NCBI GenBank assembly: GCA_016869015.1
Contig: VGFB01000046.1
Location: 1-11,600 of the forward strand
Direction: 5' to 3'
Source: Armatimonadota bacterium
GTDB lineage: Bacteria; Armatimonadota; Zipacnadia; Zipacnadales; VGFC01
DNA length: 11,600 nt
Both the position numbers and the translations under genes were made by a program. The notes under the pieces were generated by a model. That model was not told the DNA's origin and did not search any database. It saw nothing but the letters and a program-made list of their open reading frames with translations. Shown here in pieces: positions 1 through 6,693 of the stretch. Position 1 is the first letter of the stretch; the number at the start of each line of letters is the position of its first letter.

Positions 1-838
1 CGTTCGCGTCGCTCCAGACCTGGACGTCAACGCTGGGGCCCGCGCCCTGCCGCACGCGGCACCGCACCTGGTAGACGTCACCGTCAACCGCCCGCCAGGG
101 ATGCACGCCGATCCGGATGTCACCGTTGCGGATCCAGGGCTCGGGGTCGGCTCCCCATAGCTCGCGAGGGTCGGCGCCCGGGGGAATGGGGTTCCCCGGG
201 GTGCCGGCGCGCGGCTCCCACTGCAGGCTGCGATAGCGCGCCGTCGGGCGCGCCACGCCGGGCGGGATGAGCAGGAACCGGACCTGGGTCGGCTGACCGC
301 CGAGGTCGAAGCCGGGCAGGCCGGCGTTGCCGGGATCGAAGGCGAAGGCCGCGCGCACGCGAGAGATCGCGTTCGTGGCCCCGCCCGCTACCGCCGGGTC
401 CACGTCGCCGGGCCGGAAGGGCAGGCCCCGGATCAGGGTCAGCGCGGGGCCGAGCCACCGGTAGGCCATGAAGCGCTCGGCCACGCCGGCCTGGACCAGT
501 GGCACCGTGGCCCCGCCGTGCACGTTCCAGGGGTCGGGGCAGTCGCCCGGCGCTCCGGCGTTCTCGGCTTCGTCCGGGATGCCGTTGGAGTTGGCGTCCC
601 ACGCCGGGGCGCCGGCGCCGGAGGTGTCCCACGTCCCGCCGGTCGAGTAGCTGCACAAGGGGCAGAGCCAGGGCTCCTTCAGCGTGTTCTCGGTGGTTGC
701 GGCCGGGGCGGCCGGGTCAAACGGCGTCAGGTTGCTGTCCGTGAAGGTGCGGACTTCATACGTCGGCGGCTGGGCCGACGCGCTCGCGCTCAAAGCCAGG
801 GCGGCGCTCACGATCAGGACGGCAGTCAACGGCCGCAT
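1..838 (-). CDS. Secreted protein of unknown function, 3' end outside the window
   Basis: The reading frame is open from an ATG at 838 to the window edge, giving 279 codons with no stop. The start is supported by GAGGTG five bases upstream (844-849) and by a typical Sec signal peptide: MRPL, a hydrophobic stretch of Val/Leu/Ala/Ser, and a likely cut after ASA at about residue 22. The mature part has a CPLC pair (Cys59, Cys62), a third Cys near 100, and a calcium-loop-like motif DxNxNGIPDE (residues 81-90), a form common in exported proteins of planctomycetes and thrombospondin-type-3-like repeats. The rest looks like beta-rich secreted protein with many Pro, Gly and Trp. I recognise no catalytic motif and no family. 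It follows the giant propeller gene by 104 bp on the same strand, so it may belong to the same cell-surface assembly; that is inference. The C-terminus, which might carry an anchor, is not visible. Confidence 0.85.
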   Translation of the reverse strand, partial: MRPLTAVLIVSAALALSASASAQPPTYEVRTFTDSNLTPFDPAAPAATTENTLKEPWLCPLCSYSTGGTWDTSGAGAPAWDANSNGIPDEAENAGAPGDCPDPWNVHGGATVPLVQAGVAERFMAYRWLGPALTLIRGLPFRPGDVDPAVAGGATNAISRVRAAFAFDPGNAGLPGFDLGGQPTQVRFLLIPPGVARPTARYRSLQWEPRAGTPGNPIPPGADPRELWGADPEPWIRNGDIRIGVHPWRAVDGDVYQVRCRVRQGAGPSVDVQVWSDAN

Positions 839-843
839 GGTTT

Positions 844-849
844 CACCTC
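844..849 (-). promoter_or_regulatory. Ribosome binding site of the secreted protein gene
   Basis: GAGGTG on the minus strand lies five bases before the ATG at 838 (seven if only GAGG is counted). It fixes this start. It also lies only three bases from the nearer arm of the inverted repeat at 853-943, so folding of that hairpin in the mRNA could affect access to it. Confidence 0.7.
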
Positions 850-852
850 ACG

Positions 853-943
853 GAAACGGGGTCAGGAACCGTTTCCTTGCCCGAACGGGATGCGCACAGA
901 GACATTGAGGGAGACCGTGAGAAACGGTTCCTGACCCCGTTTC
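853..943. repeat. REPIN-like inverted repeat, element 1
   Basis: Two perfectly complementary 23-nt arms lie at 853-875 and 921-943, separated by a 45-nt loop. Each arm is itself an interrupted palindrome. On the plus strand the left arm is GAAACGG, a 9-nt centre GGTCAGGAA, then CCGTTTC. The right arm is its reverse complement. The element fills most of the gap between the giant propeller gene and the secreted protein gene. Its outer edge is the last base of the propeller's TAG stop. Two inverted short palindromes around a short spacer is the arrangement of REPINs, non-autonomous elements moved by REP-associated tyrosine transposases (Y1/RAYT). No such transposase is in the window. In mRNA it would form a 23-bp stem that could stabilise the upstream 3' end. 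It has no T-run, so it is not an ordinary intrinsic terminator. Confidence 0.85.
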
Positions 944-3900
944 TAGTGCCAGCGCTGCGCGAACGATGGCTGGTTGATCGGGTCGGTCCAGTCCTCGAGC
1001 CACGGATTCGGGATGACCTTGTGCACGTCGATGATGTGTACTTGCGTCATCGGATCGTTCGGCGCCGCCGGGTCGTACTGCGTGTCCACCTCGAACACGT
1101 CCGCCGCCAGGGACGGCGGGGTGGCGAAGACCGCCGCCTCCGTGGCGGTCGGCACCGTCCGATGGGTCAGCGTATCGACCAGGCCGCGCGAGTTGGTAAT
1201 CACATGTCGTCCGCCGGGCAGGCGCTGGGCACAGACCGGCGCGAAGGCCCGGTTCATGCGCGTGCCGCCGGCGCTCTCGCCCGGAGGGGTGTACAGGTGC
1301 CCCAGCGGGCCCGCATGGTAGTCCGCTTCGGTGTAGGACCAGTACGGCAGCGCCATTCCGGCCGCGCTCGGGAACAGCACCCATGTCGCGGGGTTGGCCG
1401 GGTCGAAGGCGGGATTGCCTACGCGGAACTCCACGCACGCCGGTCCGGCGCCCTCGAAGGCCATGCCGGGCGCGTTGGCCGGATTGCCCAGCGGCCCGCG
1501 GTACTGCCCGCACACGACCGTCAGGAACAGGTATGGGTTGCCGTACTCATCCTGCCCGGGGCTCAGGGCCGCGTGCCGGATGTTCTCGAAGATCAGGCGC
1601 TCGTCATTGGTCGCATCGCCGTCCGTATCCATCTCATACAGCCACGACAGCAAGACCCACGTGCCACCGCCGATGCCCGGCAGCGGGTCGGCGCCGGGGG
1701 GGTTGACGCGCTGGGACCCGGCCTCGATGACCAACAGCTCGTGCAGGTTGTTCGCCGCGCAAAGATAACCGATGATCTCGCCGGTCAACGGATGGAACAG
1801 CGGCTGAGCCTTCGTGTAGGCGAGCCGGATGAACTCCCCGCGGCGCGGCCCGGTGGCCGCGCGCACCAACGGCGGCGTCACCGGCGTGACGGAGTGCGTC
1901 TGGATGACGGCGCCCGTCGTGGGATCGTAGCTGAACGTCGTCGTGACGTCGACGACGCGGTAGTTGCCCGGGTCGGCGATGACCGTGTGCATCTCCCACA
2001 TGGCCCCCGTCGCGTTCCAGGCCATGTAGCGGTGCGCATCCGTCGGCCCGCTCAGATCCAGGATGGTGTTCGTCGGGTGGGTGTGGAAGTCGAACCCCAG
2101 CCCGTCGCTCGGGCGGCGGGCGCTGTACAGCGCCGTGGGATCGAGCGGGTAGTTCGCCAGCGGCCAGACCTGACGGCCCTGGCGATCGACCTCCACAACG
2201 CGATTACTCCCCGAATCGACAACGAGGTAGTTCCCCGGTCCGACACCCGAGTCGCGCGGCGGCCACTCGGTGGCGGCCGGAATCGGCCCGGCCGGGAAGA
2301 GCCCTTCAGGGTCGAAGGTCGGCACGGTGTACGGGAGGATCGCGCCTCTGGTGGTGATGTGCGTCGCCAGGTAGTCCTCGCGCGTCAGCCGCACGGCCTT
2401 GGCGGGACGGCTGAAGGGCCGCCGGATCGCGGGGACGTTCAGCGGGTAGGCGGCGTTGGTCTCCGCGTCGGTGTTGGCCCAGGCCGCATCGAGCGTCCGC
2501 GTGCCCGTGCACTCCCAGTCCGGCACGGAGCCGACCGTCTCCACGATCCGCTCGTTGTCCGTGATGACCGTGCGGGCCGGTGAGAGCGCCGACGCGAAAC
2601 CGTACGGCGGCCCGCCCGGCAGGCCCTCGTAGCTCTGCGAGCTCGGGGGCGGCGTGGCCCAGTTGTCGGGGCAGGCCGCCAGCGTCCGGCAGCCGGTGAT
2701 GACCGTGTCGCCCTCAACCGCCGGAGCCGCCGAGACGACCGGCACGCCCGGGGCGGCGGGCGGGTAGTAGGCCGGCGGCACGAGTCGGCCGCGCACGTGG
2801 TCCGTCACCTTGTCCCATTCCAGCGCCACCAGGGTGCGAAGCCGATCCGGCTCGAAGCCGGCGGGCGAGTAGCCGCCAGAGTACGGCGTCGCATCCGGAC
2901 TGAGGTCGGCGCTGCCGTCGAGGTTCAGCCCCTCCGTGCCGACCAGCGCCGTGCGCCCGTCGTTAGCGGCCGCGATCCCGGCGATGGTCCGACCGAAGCC
3001 GTAAGGCACCTGTCGGCGCTCCGGCGGGTCGAAGGAGTTCGGGATGGGGATCCAGCCCCCGTCCGAGCGGACCGCTCCGAGGTCCGGGTCGGCCGTTGTC
3101 AGCGCAGCCGGGTGCGCCCCTATTCCGGAGTAGGAGACCAGGAGCTCCGCCCCGCGTTGCAGCGGCGCCGCCGTCAGGCCAAAGGTGCCCGTGTCGGCGT
3201 TCAGCAGACCGGTCGGCAGCCACTGGATGCCGCCGAACGTCACCAGCGCCTCGCCCGGCGTGACCCCCGCAACCCCGACGCCGTTCGCCAGGTTGATGGT
3301 GAGCGCGGTCGGCCCGCCGATCCAGGCCACCGGATGGTGCCGCAGACGGATCATCCCGGGGGTGTACTCCCACCGGGCGAGATCGGGCGCGTGGTAGACC
3401 ATGCGCTGGCGCTCGAAGGCCGAGATCGCCGGTGGGACGTCGGCGTCCGGCACGGTTCCATCGTCCGACAGGTCGCCCGGCGTCACGGGGTTGTTGGCGT
3501 CGTAGGCGAAGCTGACGATTAGCATGCGCCCGTAGACCGGCCCGAGCTCCAGGCCGCTCCACGGGGCCCCGCCGACGGTCGCCGCGCGGACATTCTCCGC
3601 CCCGCTTGCCGGGAAGATGATGCGACGGTTCGCGTAGTCGACCCGATAGCAGCCCGGATCGATGATCGGCACGTTCATCGGGTCGGCGTCCCAGCTCAGC
3701 GGCGTCAGCCCGGTCGCCAGCTGCACAACCGGCGAGAAGCCGAGCGCGTCGAAGGGCGCCGGCAGGGGCGCCGGGGTCATCTGCACGGACTGGGGCGCCG
3801 GATGCCCCATCGGGATCGGCACGCGCACGCGGAGCGTGAGGTCCGGGCGCGGGTCGAGAGCGACGACGCGGCCGAGGTTGCCCTGATCGGGGGACGCAAA

Positions 3901-6543
3901 GGGACTGATGGGCTGGGAGGCCGCCACGATCATCGCCGACCCCGTGTCGGCCGGCGGACCTTCGACGCAGACGCGCGCCGGCGGGCCCATCGGCAGCGCA
4001 GCGCCCAGCACCGCGTTCCCGCCCGGCCCCGTGCGCGGATCGTAGGCCCAGCGCTTCTCGCCCGTGGCCGGGTCGAGGCCGACGACGGCTCCACTGCGCC
4101 CCTGTTCGCCCCACGAGCCGGCGAGGACCGCGTCCGGATGCAGGGTCGCGGTCAGCACACCGGCGAGCAGCTCCTCGGTGACGCTCTGACCGCCGGCCCG
4201 GCGCTGGCCGCTCATGGCGAGCTGTCCGGCCGCGAGAGTCAGGTCCCGCTCGGCCTGGTGGCCGCGCTTGAACAGCACCGGGCCGGGCAGGAAGTCCAAC
4301 TCGCTGGGCGGCGGGCCGGCGTTGTAGGTCACGAACACCCGGCAGCCCGCATCCACGTCGTAGTAGGAGGTGCCGGCCGAGTTGCCGGGGATCGCGGCCA
4401 GGAACGTCTCCACATCCCCGGCCGCGTATTGGGCATACTCCCGGGGCGGGAAGCCCGGAGGCGGCGTGGCCGGCGGGGCCGCGCCGTCGCTGGTCTGCGG
4501 GGCTGCGAGGCCCGCGCCCGCCCACGAGGACGTCTCCGTCCCGGCGACGCCCTTATAGACGTAGAGCGTCTCCGTTACGGCGCTGTCGCTGGCCGCGGGC
4601 ACGTCCAGCATCACGCGGTAGTGGCAGCGGTTCCGCCAGAACGGGTCGGGCGCCGGAGCATTCGCCCCGTTCACCGGCGTCGGGACCAGCGCGTACTCCG
4701 CCCCCCACGGCGAGGTGACCGGCACCCCTCCGCTGAGGGTCCGCGCCGCCGGGGTCCCGAAGTAGATCACGGCGTCCAGGTGCGGGTCGAAGCCGGTGGG
4801 TATCGCCGGCGGCGTGGCCGTGCCGCTGCCCCGAAACCGGGCGGCGTTGCCGACCGAGGGGGTGGGCGTCGGAATCGGCGGCAGCAGCGGCCGGTTGTTG
4901 TCCGCCACCCAGGCCGGGTCGTCGACCGGGGGCAGCGCGTTCTGGTACTGCGCCGCGGCGGTCGCGTTGCCCGGGGCCCGGGCCGGGTCCGGGTATACCC
5001 ACCAGAACCCGTTGACGGCGTCGCCGCCGGTGGCCAGGTCGAAGCAGTGGACCCGGCCGTAGGTCGCGTTCGGGTCGCCCGCCGGCCCGTCATGCTCGGA
5101 AGAGAGGACGTACACGTACGCGTTGTGGACGACCGGTGTGGAGAGGCTCGCGACCTCCCCGTTGGCATTGTAGGCTCCCGAGTCGCGGAGCCACAGCATG
5201 GCGCCGGTCGCCGCATCGAGGCACCGCACGTGGCCCAGCGTCCCGTTGCCGTCGACGGTTGACACGAGCACGACATCCGTCGGCGCGCCGCCGATCAGGG
5301 CGGTCGCCGCGGTCGGCGAGGTGCTGCGAGGGGTCTCGTTTCCCGGGAGGGCCAACGACCAGACGAGGTCGGCGCTGCCCGCGCCGGTGTAGTCGGCGAA
5401 CCCGTCGTCGGCCCGCGCATCCCCGTCGAGGTCCCGGGCAGGGTCGGCGTCGAAGCAGTACACCGTCGGCGTCGGGCCGTAGGAGAGGACGAAGGCTCGT
5501 CCCGCATCGTCGATGACCGGAGATGCGGCGACGCCGCCCACGTCCGCCGACTGCCACTTCACGTCCAGGTCAACGCGCACCTCGCCGCTGGAAGCGCCGG
5601 CGCCGCGCGCCGACTGCCGCGACTGCGTCCAGCCCGTCGCCCAGGCGATGACGTTGTAGCCGAAGAGCACGTCGATCGCCTGCGCCAGCGGCGGGTCCGG
5701 CACCCCGGCGGCCGTCCAGGCCGCGATCTCCGCCCCGACGTTGCCGCCGGTGATCAGGAAGCCGCCGCTGCCATAGCGCCCGGCCGCGACCAGCACCGGA
5801 CCGGCGGGCGCCGGCCGCAGCAGGGGCTGGAGGTTGGCGAGGTTCGTGCTGGCGTCGATCTCGTCCCACGTCGCCATGACCCCCAGCCACGGCAGGTGCT
5901 CCGGCCCGATTCGGTAGGGCCGCGTGAGGAGGGCGTGGGTCGGCACATCGGCGGCGGCGACCGAGAGACCTCCGGCGGTGAGCACTGCGAAGAAGGGGGC
6001 GTCCTGCCAGGGGGTGCCCGTGCCCGCGGCGCCCGTCGCGGTGGGCAGGGCGCTGTCGATCCACAGCACGGCGCCCTCGTTGACCGCCTCGAGCAGCGAA
6101 TCGACCTGGAAGGCGTCCAGCGTCTGGAGGTTGGAGGTGCACAGGTAGAGCAGATCGTACCCGCTCAGGTCGGTGTGGACCCCCAGAGGGAGGACGACCT
6201 CCCAGTACGCGGGAGCGCCCTCCGGAACATAGGCGCCGACCCCCGAGGTGCCACGTGGGTTGGTGATGTCCCAGCGCCGGGGCTTGAAGCTTGCCCTGCG
6301 CAGCCCCTCCATGACGCCCGCGCCGACGCCCAGGTTGGGGTTGTCTCCGCTCGCGCCGAGACTCAGCGCCGCGGCCTTGACGGTGACCTTCCCGGGGGCG
6401 TAGTCGAACGCCGTCGGCTGCCCGAGCAGCGGGCTGGACCCGGCGATGGCCAGGAGGAGCGCGATGCCGAAAAGGGCGCGCTGGTGCGCTGCAGGCAGGC
6501 CAACCCGGTGGCCCGTAACGGCCCCTTTTCGCTCGGTCGTCAT
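943..6543 (-). CDS. Giant exported PQQ-type beta-propeller protein, PilY1-like by position and layout
   Basis: This 1866-residue frame starts at an ATG preceded by GGAGG (6553-6557) nine bases away. A long basic N-region is followed by a Sec-type hydrophobic stretch (about 23-41) with a likely cut near GQ (41/42). Residues about 46-320 look like a Rossmann-type alpha/beta region: YDLLYLCTSN (129-138), then a helix, then GAVLWIDS, and later GGFLITGGNVG. This resembles DUF4159/amidotransferase-like folds. PQQ-type propeller repeats follow: about 328-510, with CLDAATGAMLWLRDSG and VHCFDLATGG, and about 815-900, with VVGLDPATGEKRWAYDP. Long Pro-rich insertions interrupt them. A second propeller-like part, about 1435-1610, has YLVVDSGSNRVVEVDRQG. 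DxDGDxxxD loops lie at 371-379 and 1639-1647. PilY1 proteins are about 1000-1200 residues with a vWA domain, a propeller and a calcium loop, and follow pilX. This protein shares the position and general plan but not clear sequence. A general secreted PQQ-propeller protein is the alternative. Confidence 0.85.
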   Translation of the reverse strand: MTTERKGAVTGHRVGLPAAHQRALFGIALLLAIAGSSPLLGQPTAFDYAPGKVTVKAAALSLGASGDNPNLGVGAGVMEGLRRASFKPRRWDITNPRGTSGVGAYVPEGAPAYWEVVLPLGVHTDLSGYDLLYLCTSNLQTLDAFQVDSLLEAVNEGAVLWIDSALPTATGAAGTGTPWQDAPFFAVLTAGGLSVAAADVPTHALLTRPYRIGPEHLPWLGVMATWDEIDASTNLANLQPLLRPAPAGPVLVAAGRYGSGGFLITGGNVGAEIAAWTAAGVPDPPLAQAIDVLFGYNVIAWATGWTQSRQSARGAGASSGEVRVDLDVKWQSADVGGVAASPVIDDAGRAFVLSYGPTPTVYCFDADPARDLDGDARADDGFADYTGAGSADLVWSLALPGNETPRSTSPTAATALIGGAPTDVVLVSTVDGNGTLGHVRCLDAATGAMLWLRDSGAYNANGEVASLSTPVVHNAYVYVLSSEHDGPAGDPNATYGRVHCFDLATGGDAVNGFWWVYPDPARAPGNATAAAQYQNALPPVDDPAWVADNNRPLLPPIPTPTPSVGNAARFRGSGTATPPAIPTGFDPHLDAVIYFGTPAARTLSGGVPVTSPWGAEYALVPTPVNGANAPAPDPFWRNRCHYRVMLDVPAASDSAVTETLYVYKGVAGTETSSWAGAGLAAPQTSDGAAPPATPPPGFPPREYAQYAAGDVETFLAAIPGNSAGTSYYDVDAGCRVFVTYNAGPPPSELDFLPGPVLFKRGHQAERDLTLAAGQLAMSGQRRAGGQSVTEELLAGVLTATLHPDAVLAGSWGEQGRSGAVVGLDPATGEKRWAYDPRTGPGGNAVLGAALPMGPPARVCVEGPPADTGSAMIVAASQPISPFASPDQGNLGRVVALDPRPDLTLRVRVPIPMGHPAPQSVQMTPAPLPAPFDALGFSPVVQLATGLTPLSWDADPMNVPIIDPGCYRVDYANRRIIFPASGAENVRAATVGGAPWSGLELGPVYGRMLIVSFAYDANNPVTPGDLSDDGTVPDADVPPAISAFERQRMVYHAPDLARWEYTPGMIRLRHHPVAWIGGPTALTINLANGVGVAGVTPGEALVTFGGIQWLPTGLLNADTGTFGLTAAPLQRGAELLVSYSGIGAHPAALTTADPDLGAVRSDGGWIPIPNSFDPPERRQVPYGFGRTIAGIAAANDGRTALVGTEGLNLDGSADLSPDATPYSGGYSPAGFEPDRLRTLVALEWDKVTDHVRGRLVPPAYYPPAAPGVPVVSAAPAVEGDTVITGCRTLAACPDNWATPPPSSQSYEGLPGGPPYGFASALSPARTVITDNERIVETVGSVPDWECTGTRTLDAAWANTDAETNAAYPLNVPAIRRPFSRPAKAVRLTREDYLATHITTRGAILPYTVPTFDPEGLFPAGPIPAATEWPPRDSGVGPGNYLVVDSGSNRVVEVDRQGRQVWPLANYPLDPTALYSARRPSDGLGFDFHTHPTNTILDLSGPTDAHRYMAWNATGAMWEMHTVIADPGNYRVVDVTTTFSYDPTTGAVIQTHSVTPVTPPLVRAATGPRRGEFIRLAYTKAQPLFHPLTGEIIGYLCAANNLHELLVIEAGSQRVNPPGADPLPGIGGGTWVLLSWLYEMDTDGDATNDERLIFENIRHAALSPGQDEYGNPYLFLTVVCGQYRGPLGNPANAPGMAFEGAGPACVEFRVGNPAFDPANPATWVLFPSAAGMALPYWSYTEADYHAGPLGHLYTPPGESAGGTRMNRAFAPVCAQRLPGGRHVITNSRGLVDTLTHRTVPTATEAAVFATPPSLAADVFEVDTQYDPAAPNDPMTQVHIIDVHKVIPNPWLEDWTDPINQPSFAQRWH
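1603..1629 (-). other. Calcium-loop-like motif in the propeller protein (C-terminal part)
   Basis: Codons 1639-1647 encode DTDGDATND, fitting D-x-D-G-D-x-x-x-D. This is the same spacing as the loop at residues 371-379 of the same protein. Such loops bind calcium in EF-hand-like sites of PilY1, dockerins and thrombospondin repeats. Binding here is inferred from the pattern only. Confidence 0.45.
5404..5433 (-). other. Calcium-loop-like motif in the propeller protein (first propeller)
   Basis: Codons 371-380 encode DLDGDARADD, fitting D-x-D-G-D-x-x-x-D and following directly after a propeller strand (VYCFDADPA). A calcium site within the propeller is a known feature of PilY1/PilC1 tip proteins. 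The match here is to the pattern only. Confidence 0.5.
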
Positions 6544-6552
6544 GCGGGGGAA

Positions 6553-6557
6553 CCTCC
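6553..6557 (-). promoter_or_regulatory. Ribosome binding site of the giant propeller gene
   Basis: GGAGG on the minus strand (CCTCC on plus) lies nine bases before the ATG at 6543. This is a strong site and decides the start, despite the long 20-odd-residue region before the signal-peptide hydrophobic core. It lies nine bases from the near end of the inverted repeat element at 6566-6681. Confidence 0.8.
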
Positions 6558-6565
6558 GCTGAACG

Positions 6566-6681
6566 GGAAATGGGACGGAGGCATTTTCGCGAACGTCCGC
6601 GAGCGGGCTGGGGTCCGGCCGCAGCCTTGGTCCGCCGCGCGCTCTGCTCGCGGCCGGCGAAAATGCCTCCGTCCCATTCTC
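6566..6681. repeat. REPIN-like inverted repeat, element 2
   Basis: Perfect 22-bp complementary arms lie at 6569-6590 and 6657-6678, around a 66-nt loop. Inside the loop a second 8-bp stem pairs CCGCGAGC (6597-6604) with GCTCGCGG (6646-6653). The natural units are 23 nt, each an imperfect palindrome of 7-9-7 layout. The right unit (6659-6681) is GAAAATG, centre CCTCCGTCC, then CATTCTC. The left unit (6566-6588) is GGAAATG, centre GGACGGAGG, then CATTTTC. The element fills most of the 150-bp gap between the PilX-like gene and the propeller gene, ending just before the latter's ribosome binding site. Its layout matches element 1 at 853-943. No T-run follows the stem, so a simple terminator role is unlikely. 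A role in mRNA stability or in uncoupling translation of the two genes is possible. Confidence 0.8.
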
Positions 6682-6693
6682 CGCCGGCCTTCG

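Noticed and set aside
365..380. Possible short tandem GC runs in the secreted protein gene
   Set aside because: It is explained by Gly/Ala/Val codons in a well-supported coding frame.
853..943. Intrinsic (rho-independent) terminator after the propeller gene
   Set aside because: The stem is strong, but the loop is 45 nt and no T-run follows on the minus strand; the ribosome binding site of the next gene follows at once.
877..2583. Long plus-strand open frame of 568 codons antisense to the propeller gene
   Set aside because: It is Arg/Gly/Val-rich and looks like the complement of GC-rich coding DNA. It has no recognisable domain or convincing start, and it runs through the inverted repeat and the stop of a well-supported minus-strand gene.
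2963..4525. Minus-strand open frame of 520 codons in another phase within the propeller gene
   Set aside because: It is an Arg/Pro/Gly-rich out-of-phase frame nested in the 1866-codon gene, which has the recognisable propeller strands.
4960..5000. GC-rich near-repeat of the form CCCGGGGCC / CCGGGTCCGGG
   Set aside because: It is in-frame coding for Arg/Ala/Pro-rich linker residues of the propeller gene. It is low-complexity GC sequence rather than a distinct element.
3802..5262. Plus-strand open frame of 486 codons
   Set aside because: It lies wholly within the propeller gene in antisense, with a very high Arg content typical of shadow frames. The opposite strand shows a signal peptide and propeller repeats in the same gene.
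6566..6681. Intrinsic terminator after the PilX-like gene
   Set aside because: The loop is long and the stem is followed on the minus strand by a short mixed sequence and GGAGG of the next gene, with no T-run.
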